Part shown: positions 8,040 to 14,634 of the stretch, piece by piece | How the letters are laid out: each line of letters begins with the position of its first letter | Numbering within the stretch: position 1 is the first letter of the stretch | Source: Parvibaculum sp036499025 | Lineage (GTDB): Bacteria > Pseudomonadota > Alphaproteobacteria > Parvibaculales > Parvibaculaceae | Direction: 5' to 3' | Length of the DNA: 32,494 bases | Assembly (NCBI GenBank): GCA_036499025.1 | Contig: DASYEM010000011.1 | Span: 1 to 32,494, forward strand | The notes under the pieces: model-generated | The model's input: only the letters and a program-made list of their open reading frames with translations | The model's database searches: none | What the model was told of the DNA's origin: nothing | Position numbers and translations under genes: made by a program

Positions 8040-9062
8040 ATGAACAAGGACGAGCGGCTTTTCCTCGTCGCCGATATCGGCGGCACGCATGCGCGTTTCG
8101 CGCTGGCGCGTCTTGCGGGCGGCAAGCTCGAGGTCGAAGCGCCGTCCGTCTGGCTGACGGCGCTGCATCAGGGCCTCGACGTCGCGCTCGAGGCCTTCCT
8201 CGAACAGAAGGGCAAGCCCGCTCTCGACGCCGTCGCGGTTTGCGCGGCAGGGCCGGTGCAGGGCGCAGGCCCCGGCGCCCGGATCGACATGACGAATTGT
8301 CCCTGGGACGTTTCGGCAGCGGCGCTTTCGCGCGCCACCGGCGTCGCCCATCCACTGCTGATGAACGACTTCGCCGCGCTGGCGCTCGCCGTCCCGCATC
8401 TGAAACCGGATGAGCTGCACCGGATCGGCGGCGGCGAGGCGGATGCGGCCGCGCCCATCGCGATCCTCGGCGCGGGCACCGGCCTCGGCGTCGCCTCGCT
8501 GGTCCCGTCAGGCAAAGGCCGTTACATCGCGCTGCCGGGCGAAGGCGGCCATGTCGATCTCGCGCCCACCAACGCGCGTGAAATCGCCCTCGTCTATCAA
8601 CTGATGCAGGAGTTCGGCCGCGTCTCCGTCGAACGCGTCCTTTCAGGCCCCGGCCTCGTCGCGCTTTACATGGCCATCGGCGCGCTCGACGGCACGCGCG
8701 ACAAGGCCCGCCCCACCGGCGTCGATGTCTCCAACCGGGCGCGCATGGGAACATCGAAAGCCGCGCAGGAAGCCGTGACGCTTTTCTGCGGCTGGCTCGG
8801 CGCGACGGCGGGAAATCTGGCGCTCACATTGGGGGCCAAAGGCGGCGTCTATATTGGCGGCGGCATCGTTCCCGGCTGGATCGCCGAAGACGGCAAAGGC
8901 GGCAAAGGCGGCGCCCCCCTCTTCGACGCGAAGCTCTTTCGCCACCGCTTCGAAGCCAAAGGCCGCTTCAAGACGTATCTCGCTCCGATCCCCGTCAACG
9001 TCATCACGCGCGAAGACCCGGCGCTGATGGGACTGGCGTGGGCGGCGGCGGAAGCGAGTTAG
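8040..9062 (+). CDS. glk: Glucokinase
   Basis: ATP-dependent phosphorylation of glucose to glucose-6-phosphate in the cytoplasm, feeding the Entner-Doudoroff or pentose phosphate routes. The 340-residue product is of the E. coli Glk type. It shows the phosphate loop ADIGGTHARF (11-20), the catalytic-region MNDFAALALA, ILGAGTGLGVA, the glucose-contacting PGEGGHVDLAP, SGPGLVALY and the C-terminal GGVYIGGGIVPGW. I chose the ATG at 8040, ten bases after the histidine kinase stop, because it matches the family start; the open frame extends upstream inside the kinase gene. The 3' end overlaps the convergent ggt gene by 4 bases. Confidence 0.95.
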   Translation: MNKDERLFLVADIGGTHARFALARLAGGKLEVEAPSVWLTALHQGLDVALEAFLEQKGKPALDAVAVCAAGPVQGAGPGARIDMTNCPWDVSAAALSRATGVAHPLLMNDFAALALAVPHLKPDELHRIGGGEADAAAPIAILGAGTGLGVASLVPSGKGRYIALPGEGGHVDLAPTNAREIALVYQLMQEFGRVSVERVLSGPGLVALYMAIGALDGTRDKARPTGVDVSNRARMGTSKAAQEAVTLFCGWLGATAGNLALTLGAKGGVYIGGGIVPGWIAEDGKGGKGGAPLFDAKLFRHRFEAKGRFKTYLAPIPVNVITREDPALMGLAWAAAEAS

Positions 9063-10783
9063 CGGCTTCCCGCAATCACCTTCCCCTCGCGCCTCGGGTC
9101 CGCGCCGCCGTCCAATCCCTTCGCCGTGAGGCGAATGCCGTGGAGGCCGCTGTTCATTTTTTCCGGCTTCACGTCATGGCCAAGCTGGATGAGTTGCGGC
9201 GTCAGTTTTTCAAGCGCCGTGCCTTGCTCGATTTCGAGCGGGCCGTTGCGGTCGAGGAAGCGGGGCAGCGCGACCGCCTGTTGCATGTCCATGCGCCAGT
9301 CGAGCACCGCGATCAGCGATTGCGTCACATAGCCGATGATGCGGCTGCCGCCGGGCGAGCCGAGCGCGGCAAAGAAGTCTCCATCCTTGTCGAAGACGAT
9401 GACGGGGTCCATCGCCGACATCGGGCGTTTGCCCGGCGCGACCGCGTTCGCCACCGGCTTGCCGTCTTCTTCCGGCAGGAATGAAAAATCCGTGAGCTGA
9501 TTGTTGAGGATCATGCCGCCCGCCATCAGATGGCTACCGAAGGGCGCTTCAACCGATGTCGTCATCGAGACGACGCCGCCATCGGCATCGACAATGGCGA
9601 AATGGCTGGTCGATGGATAAGCGACCGAGACATTGACGCCTTGCGCGTCGGCGCGCTTGTCGCCGAGATCGCCGGGCTTGGCGATTTTCATCGACATGCT
9701 CGGATCGATCAGCCCGGCGCGGCGGCGCAAATAGGTCGCGTCGAGCAACGCATCGACCGGCACGTGCACGAAATCGGGATCGCCGAGAAATTTGCCGCGG
9801 TCGGCATAGGCGAGCTTTTCGGCTTCGGCGATGAAATGCACCGCGACGAGCGACATGGGCTGGATTTGCGCCATGTCGAAATTTTCGAGAATGCCGAGAA
9901 TCTGCAAAGTGGCGATGCCGCCCGATGTCGGCGGCGGCATGGCGCAGACGCGATACTCGCGATAGGGGCGGCACAGCGGATCGCGATGCTTGGCCTGATA
10001 GCCCGCGAGATCGGCGAGCGACAATGTGCCGGGCATCGAGGGCGCACGATGAACCGCCTCGACGATCGCCTGCGCCACCGCGCCCTTGTAGAAACCGTCC
10101 GGCCCCTCGGCGGCGATGATCTTGAGCGTCTCGGCGAGCAGCGGATTTTTTAAAAGCGTTCCGGCGGCCAGCGGCAGGCGTTTTCCGCTACTATCCTCGG
10201 TGAAGAAATAGTCCTGAACGACCGGCATCTGCGCCAAAGCGGGATCGCGCGCGATCGCGGCGGCGAGTTTCGCGGACACACGGAACCCTTTCTCGGAAAG
10301 CTCGATCGCGGGCTCGAAGAGCTTCGCCCATTCGAGCTTGCCATGCTCCTTATGCGCCAGCGCCAGCATGGCGACGACACCGGGCGCGCCGACCGAGCGG
10401 CCGCTGAGAATGGCGGGAATAATGCCGAGCGGCTGCTTGTCCGCGCCGAGGAACATATCGGGCGTCGCGCCCGCGGGCGCGGTCTCACGCCCGTCATAGG
10501 CGTCGAGCCTGTCGCCCTTGGGCGTCCAATGCATCATGAAGGCCCCGCCCGCGAGGCCCGAGGATTCCGGTTCGACCAGCGTCAGCACGGCCTGCACGGC
10601 GATGGCCGCATCGACGGCGCTGCCGCCTTCTTTGAGGATTTCCACCCCGGCCTCGCTCGCATAGGGGTTTGCCGCCGCGACCATATAGGGCTTGTGGCTA
10701 CCCGCACCGAAGGCGAGCCACAGGGCCGCGACGACGACAAGCAGGGTCGCGCCGATAACGGGCAGAAATCGCTTGAGCGGCAT
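9059..10783 (-). CDS. ggt: Gamma-glutamyltransferase
   Basis: An N-terminal-nucleophile enzyme that hydrolyses or transfers the gamma-glutamyl group of glutathione and related compounds. It is made as one chain that cuts itself. The 574-residue product has an uncleaved-looking membrane/signal segment at 5-26, the substrate-binding DGRE (R99), and the self-cleavage site STSHFAIVD with the catalytic T392. The oxyanion-region SPGGSRI lies near 476-482. The start at 10783 has a good GAGGAG ribosome-binding site. The protein should act in the periplasm, possibly anchored. Its TAA overlaps the glk TAG in the opposite direction, leaving no room for a terminator. Confidence 0.95.
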   Translation of the reverse strand: MPLKRFLPVIGATLLVVVAALWLAFGAGSHKPYMVAAANPYASEAGVEILKEGGSAVDAAIAVQAVLTLVEPESSGLAGGAFMMHWTPKGDRLDAYDGRETAPAGATPDMFLGADKQPLGIIPAILSGRSVGAPGVVAMLALAHKEHGKLEWAKLFEPAIELSEKGFRVSAKLAAAIARDPALAQMPVVQDYFFTEDSSGKRLPLAAGTLLKNPLLAETLKIIAAEGPDGFYKGAVAQAIVEAVHRAPSMPGTLSLADLAGYQAKHRDPLCRPYREYRVCAMPPPTSGGIATLQILGILENFDMAQIQPMSLVAVHFIAEAEKLAYADRGKFLGDPDFVHVPVDALLDATYLRRRAGLIDPSMSMKIAKPGDLGDKRADAQGVNVSVAYPSTSHFAIVDADGGVVSMTTSVEAPFGSHLMAGGMILNNQLTDFSFLPEEDGKPVANAVAPGKRPMSAMDPVIVFDKDGDFFAALGSPGGSRIIGYVTQSLIAVLDWRMDMQQAVALPRFLDRNGPLEIEQGTALEKLTPQLIQLGHDVKPEKMNSGLHGIRLTAKGLDGGADPRREGKVIAGSR

Positions 10784-10874
10784 GCCGCACTCCTCTTCAC
10801 TCAGGCCTGCTGAAGGGGGGGCAGCCGGGTTGTGCCCCCCGCGCTTTCTCCCGTGCAACATCTGGATACAGCTT

Positions 10875-11915
10875 ATGAACATCGGCACCATCCGCAAGGG
10901 GCCTCGCAATCTCATTACCGACGTCGACGGCATCCGCGTCGGCAATGCGGAGGATGCGAATGTCCGCTCCGGCGCCACGGTTATTCTCCCCGATGTCCGC
11001 GCGGTGGCCGCCGTCGATGCGCGCGGCGGCGCGCCGGGCACGCGCGAGACGGATGCGCTGGATGCGACTTGCCTGGTCGATGCGGTCGATGCCGTGGTGC
11101 TGTCGGGCGGCTCTGTCTATGGCCTTGACGCCGCCTCGGGCGCGACGGCCTGGCTCGGCGCGCGCGGCCGCGGCTATGGCATGGCGAATGCGGCAACGGT
11201 TGCGCCGGTGATCCCGGCGGCCATCCTTTTCGATCTGACCAATGGCGGCGACAAGGCGTGGGGGGAAAATCCGCCCTATAATGAGCTTGGCCGCAAAGCC
11301 TGCGCCGCAGCGGATAAAAGCTTCGCGCTCGGCAATGCAGGCGCCGGTCTCGGCGCGCGCGCGGGCTCGATCAAGGGTGGTCTGGGCTCGGCTTCGGCCG
11401 TCAGCGACGCGGGATTTCAGATCGGCGCGCTGATCGCGGTCAATCCTTACGGTTCGGTGCTCGTTCCCGGCGGCGGACATTTCTGGGCCGCGCCTTATGA
11501 GCTCGACGGCGAATTCGGCAATCGCGGCTGGCCCGCCGACATGCGCGATCTCGCCGGTCTCGATCTCCTGACCGGCACCAAGGGCGAGGCGGCGGCGCAA
11601 GCCGGCGGCAACACGACCATCGGCTGCATCGCGGTCAACGCGGATTTGACGCCGGCCGAAGCCCGCCGGATCGCCATCATGGCGCAGGACGGGCTGGCCC
11701 GCGCCATCCGCCCCATTCACACGCCCTTCGACGGCGACGTGCTTTTCGTGCTGGCCACAGGGACCCGCGCTCTGGATGCCGACCAGCGCCCGCGCCTCAT
11801 TATGGAATTGGGCGGCATCGCGGCGGACTGCGTCGCCCGGGCCGTGGCGCGCGGCGTTTACGAGGCCGAAACCCTAGGCGAGGCCGTGAGTTACCGGTCC
11901 CGGCATGGCGGTTAA
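10875..11915 (+). CDS. P1-family (DmpA-like) self-processing peptidase
   Basis: This 346-residue member of peptidase family S58/P1 groups with DmpA L-aminopeptidase D-Ala-esterase/amidase and beta-peptidyl aminopeptidases. Family hallmarks are the N-terminal ITDVDGIRVGN, a glycine-rich SGGSVYGLDAASG near 77-89, KGGLGSASA near 168-175, and the predicted processing point before T247 in GGNTTIGCIAVNADL. The new N-terminal threonine would be the nucleophile. No signal peptide is seen, so it is probably cytoplasmic. It likely trims N-terminal residues of small or unusual peptides; the real substrate cannot be told. It is divergent from ggt, with 91 bases between the starts, and both act on peptide-like bonds. 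The ribosome-binding site is weak. Confidence 0.88.
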   Translation: MNIGTIRKGPRNLITDVDGIRVGNAEDANVRSGATVILPDVRAVAAVDARGGAPGTRETDALDATCLVDAVDAVVLSGGSVYGLDAASGATAWLGARGRGYGMANAATVAPVIPAAILFDLTNGGDKAWGENPPYNELGRKACAAADKSFALGNAGAGLGARAGSIKGGLGSASAVSDAGFQIGALIAVNPYGSVLVPGGGHFWAAPYELDGEFGNRGWPADMRDLAGLDLLTGTKGEAAAQAGGNTTIGCIAVNADLTPAEARRIAIMAQDGLARAIRPIHTPFDGDVLFVLATGTRALDADQRPRLIMELGGIAADCVARAVARGVYEAETLGEAVSYRSRHGG

Positions 11916-11991
11916 AAGCGGCGGGCCGGGCCCATTTACGGCCCTTGCCATCGGCGGCGCTACCCTTTAAGAGTTGCCCCGCCTTGAAAAC

Positions 11992-12009
11992 GGCGGCTGC
12001 AAAGCCGCC
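11992..12009. terminator. GC-rich hairpin between peptidase gene and tRNA
   Basis: Perfect arms GGCGGCT and AGCCGCC flank a GCAA tetraloop, 77 bases after the peptidase stop and 15 bases before the tRNA. There is no T tract, so it could be a weak terminator or a processing structure ahead of the tRNA. Confidence 0.35.
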
Positions 12010-12024
12010 TCCGCTCAAGGCTTT

Positions 12025-12101
12025 GCACCGGTAGCTCAGCTGGATAGAGCATCAGACTACGAATCTGAGGGTCGGGAGTTCGAATCTCTCCCGGTGCACC
12101 A
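12025..12101 (+). tRNA. tRNA-Arg (anticodon ACG)
   Basis: Full cloverleaf: acceptor GCACCGG pairs with CCGGTGC. The D stem is GCTC/GAGC, and the anticodon stem TCAGA/TCTGA encloses loop CTACGAA with anticodon ACG. The T arm has GGGAG-TTCGAAT-CTCTC, and the 3' end is A plus an encoded CCA. The ACG anticodon would be edited to ICG and read CGU, CGC and CGA. It stands alone. No integrase or direct repeat marking an integration site is visible around it. Confidence 0.97.
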
Positions 12102-12191
12102 ACCATCCGCTCCAACCTTGCCCGGCCGACGCTGTGTCTTGTCCCGCGCCACGGTCCCGCGCCGCGAGACCGGCCCGGTATCGATAAGATT

Positions 12192-13175
12192 TCACTGGTC
12201 GATATATATGAGGTCGTAGCGGTATTTGAACGACCTGGTCGCCTCTGTCAGCTCGTAGACATATCCGCCGAGATCGAGCTTGAGATTGCGGCGGATGATC
12301 TCCTGCAGTTCAGCGCGCGACTCGCAGATGATCGCCGCGGTCAGGCCCCATCTCCCCGTGGTCCGGCCGACGAACATGCAGGCTTCCGTTGCCATCATGC
12401 GCTTGCGCAGCGCCGCCATGAGCGGGCCGGGAGCCGATACTTTCAGGATCGCCATTTCGCTCCGGCCAAAAACGACCGGATCAATCACCACGCCGAGGCG
12501 GACATAGCCGCCGTCGATCATCTTTTTCAGCCTCTGGCGCACGGCCCCTTCCGAAACGTCGAGGCGGCGCGCGATTTCCCGGTTGCTCAAATGACCGTCG
12601 AATGTGAGCAGGCTGACAATGGCGCGATCGAGCTCATCGGCCCCGTCCCAGATTTCGGCGACGGGAAGGCTTTCTTCGATGGGAAGCGCCAATGTGCCGA
12701 GATCGGGCGTCCATTTGTAGACGTCGAGGACCAGAGACACTTCCATGATGCCGACGCCTTTGATGCGGGCAAGGCGATCGTCGACGATGTGAAGCAAGCT
12801 CTCCTTGTTGCGCACATTCGCCTGAAGAAAGATGCTGGGATTGCCTGCGATGACGGCAACGGTGCTTAGCTCGGCGATGTGAGACATCTCTTCCGCGATC
12901 GCTTCGGGCGGGCGGTTCGATGTCTGGATTTCGATGAAGGCGAAATAGTCGAGCGACATGCGCCGCACATCTTTTTGCAGCAGCAACCGCATGGCGCGGG
13001 CTTCGCGCATGCGGGACAGGCGGGCGGCGACGGTGACCTCGGAAACATCGAGACTGCGAGCGATCTGGCGGTTGGAGGATTGCGGATCGAGCCGCAATTC
13101 CGCGATCAATCGATAGTCCAGCTCATCGGGAGTGAATGCCGCAACGGCGGGACCGGTCTTCGTTCGGGTCTTCAC
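12192..13175 (-). CDS. Tandem-domain Lrp/AsnC-type transcriptional regulator
   Basis: This 327-residue protein is about twice the usual Lrp length because it carries two AsnC-like units. Unit 1 is a helix-turn-helix at about 16-60 (SNRQIARSLDVSEVTVAARL) followed by a RAM-like ligand/oligomer domain to about 155. Unit 2 is a helix-turn-helix at about 180-222 (SNREIARRLDVSEGAVRQRL) followed by a second RAM-like domain. I prefer the GTG at 13175, with GGAGAGGAAAG just upstream, over the TTG at 13211. It is downstream of the dikinase ATP-grasp gene on the same strand. ATGCGTAT sites in its upstream region suggest it regulates itself and the surrounding uptake cluster. The ligand is unknown. Confidence 0.85.
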   Translation of the reverse strand: MKTRTKTGPAVAAFTPDELDYRLIAELRLDPQSSNRQIARSLDVSEVTVAARLSRMREARAMRLLLQKDVRRMSLDYFAFIEIQTSNRPPEAIAEEMSHIAELSTVAVIAGNPSIFLQANVRNKESLLHIVDDRLARIKGVGIMEVSLVLDVYKWTPDLGTLALPIEESLPVAEIWDGADELDRAIVSLLTFDGHLSNREIARRLDVSEGAVRQRLKKMIDGGYVRLGVVIDPVVFGRSEMAILKVSAPGPLMAALRKRMMATEACMFVGRTTGRWGLTAAIICESRAELQEIIRRNLKLDLGGYVYELTEATRSFKYRYDLIYIDQ

Positions 13176-13210
13176 AAGTCTTTCCTCTCCGCATCGTTCT
13201 CGGTCAAGCA

Positions 13211-13315
13211 ATACGCATTTAGCTATAAGCCGGTCCTTGGGCTGATAATAGCGTTTTTCCGGCGGGAGATAACAAGCGCAAACACGCCGCCGCGAAGGCC
13301 TCGGATAATGCGTAT
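13211..13315 (-). promoter_or_regulatory. Putative autoregulated control region of the Lrp-type gene
   Basis: ATGCGTAT occurs on the minus strand at 13218-13211 and on the plus strand at 13308-13315. Between them lies a possible minus-strand promoter, TTGTTA (13275-13270) and TATTAT (13250-13245), with a long 19-base spacer. Two regulator half-sites flanking a promoter would fit Lrp-style looping. The promoter call is weak; the repeated 8-mer is directly visible. Confidence 0.4.
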
Positions 13316-13329
13316 GGAGAGGGCGCGGC

Positions 13330-14193
13330 TCAGGGAGCGTCGTTCATCCGCGTGATGGGCCGGCACTGGAGGAGAAACAACTCGTCCCCGGCAAAACCCC
13401 ATTCGATGTCCAGCCCTTGCCCATAAAGGCGTTCGCAATCGGCGGCGAGCTTGTCCAGCTTGCCTATGTCGCGCCCGTCGAGGCAGGGGCGTTCAGCGCC
13501 GGCATCATCGTGATGCCTGACGAGGATTCCGCCGCCTTCAAGCGGATGATGCGAGAGCGATTTATAGCCGAGGGAATAATCGACGATGCTCCCACCCTTT
13601 TCAAACCGGATGGTATCGGGTGTCACAAGCGAGGCGACCACGACTTCGCCCAATCCGAAAGCCGCTTCGACAATGCGTTCGTGCGCGCCGGTGACGGGGT
13701 TGCGCGTGAACATCACGCCCGCGACGCGCGGATCGATCAGGCGCTGCACCGTGATCGCGACCTTGGGTTCCTGTGACGCAAGGCCCATTTGCACCCGGTA
13801 GACAAGGGCGTGTTGCTGCATGCCGGAGGCATGAACCTTCGCGATCGCCGCGAGAAATTGCTCCTGACCCAGAACGCCGAGAATTGTCGCATGTTGACCC
13901 GCAAAGCTCGCCGCCGCGCCATCTTCACCGACCGCGGAGGAGCGCACGGCCGCGAGACAGCCGAGTTTTTCGCGATAGGAGCGAGCGGCATATTCGACTG
14001 CTTCGCCGTCTCCGCCTTCTATCGCGGCGACGGCGCGGGCGGAAATTGCAAAACCGTCCGGCACCGGCAAACCCGCCTCGATGGCGCGGGCGAGGCTTGC
14101 CGATTTGCCGCCGAAGCGGGATTCGGCCCGAGCCTCGATGAGAGGAACGATTTCATTGTCGACACGAAACGGGTCGTCATGCGCTGAGCTCAT
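13330..14193 (-). CDS. Stand-alone ATP-grasp subunit of a split PEP-synthase-like dikinase
   Basis: A 287-residue protein corresponding only to the N-terminal ATP-binding domain of PEP synthase / pyruvate phosphate dikinase. Visible motifs are the glycine-rich FGGKSASLA near 27-35, VRSSAVGEDG at 83-92, SFAGQ at 96-100, FTRNPVTG at 162-169, and the metal/ATP-binding LDIEW and LLQCRPIT at 261-281. The chain stops there: the swivel and substrate domains are missing. The matching pieces are encoded at 18089-19756. This layout resembles the ATP-binding subunit (protein 2) of Thauera phenylphosphate synthase and the N-terminal third of rifampicin phosphotransferase. I infer it transfers the beta-phosphate of ATP to the partner's histidine. 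The ATG at 14193 has AGGA upstream; in-frame ATGs at 14274 and 14313 are alternatives. Confidence 0.85.
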   Translation of the reverse strand: MSSAHDDPFRVDNEIVPLIEARAESRFGGKSASLARAIEAGLPVPDGFAISARAVAAIEGGDGEAVEYAARSYREKLGCLAAVRSSAVGEDGAAASFAGQHATILGVLGQEQFLAAIAKVHASGMQQHALVYRVQMGLASQEPKVAITVQRLIDPRVAGVMFTRNPVTGAHERIVEAAFGLGEVVVASLVTPDTIRFEKGGSIVDYSLGYKSLSHHPLEGGGILVRHHDDAGAERPCLDGRDIGKLDKLAADCERLYGQGLDIEWGFAGDELFLLQCRPITRMNDAP

Positions 14194-14279
14194 GGTCGGG
14201 TCCTGGAGACGGGCAAATTGGCTGGCATATGCGGGGGCGAGCCAGAGGGCCTTGATCTCCCGGCTGGCCGTCATTGTTA

Positions 14280-14315
14280 TTTTGCGTATATCAAAAATAA
14301 AAAATATACGCAAAA
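14280..14315. promoter_or_regulatory. Perfect 12-bp inverted repeat, candidate operator
   Basis: TTTTGCGTATAT (14280-14291) is matched by ATATACGCAAAA (14304-14315) across a 12-base A-rich spacer. Each arm contains TGCGTAT, the core of the ATGCGTAT sites found at other promoters of this cluster. It lies in the AT-rich divergent region between the dikinase ATP-grasp gene and the TonB-dependent receptor gene, about 90 bases upstream of the former. Binding by the tandem Lrp-type regulator is inferred. Confidence 0.6.
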
Positions 14316-14541
14316 ATTTTATGAGGCCGGGCCTTCGGTTCGTCGGTTCGCGGTGCGAATGGACGCGGACGCCGCTCTGGGCCCCGGCGGTTTATGCTGA
14401 AAAAATTGAGGGTTTGCCCGATAAGCCCGGCAAATCCAGAGACATCATGGGAATTTTAGAGCATTTCCCGCGACGGCAGGTTCTTTGCCGAAAGAGAAAT
14501 TTCAGCCAATTCATGTCGCGTTTGAAACTGCATAATATGGT

Positions 14542-14570
14542 TTGATTTCAAAATGCGTATAGATTATAGC
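14542..14570 (+). promoter_or_regulatory. Promoter of the TonB-dependent receptor with embedded ATGCGTAT site
   Basis: TTGATT (14542-14547) and TATAGC (14565-14570) are spaced by 17 bases. The 8-mer ATGCGTAT at 14553-14560 sits inside the spacer, where bound protein would touch both promoter elements. The predicted start is about 55-60 bases before the receptor ATG. The rest of 14316-14541 holds no recognisable element. Confidence 0.5.
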
Positions 14571-14580
14571 ATAAATAAGA

Positions 14581-14597
14581 TGCATTTTATAAATGCA
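14581..14597. promoter_or_regulatory. Perfect palindrome just downstream of the receptor promoter
   Basis: TGCATTT and AAATGCA flank a TAT centre. It covers the predicted start of the receptor mRNA. It could be another protein-binding site (AAATGCA resembles the AAATGCG half-site) or a small 5' RNA hairpin. Confidence 0.45.
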
Positions 14598-14634
14598 CAA
14601 AAGCGCTAGAGGGGCGCGGACTTGGGGGAGGAAG

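Noticed and set aside
6449..8125. 558-codon open frame on the minus strand opposite the histidine kinase
   Set aside because: It mirrors the kinase gene; composition is Arg/Ala/His-rich, with no recognisable domain, as expected for antisense frames in GC-rich DNA.
12025..12101. tRNA-linked integration site
   Set aside because: No integrase, no repeat of the tRNA 3' end and no composition break were seen on either side.
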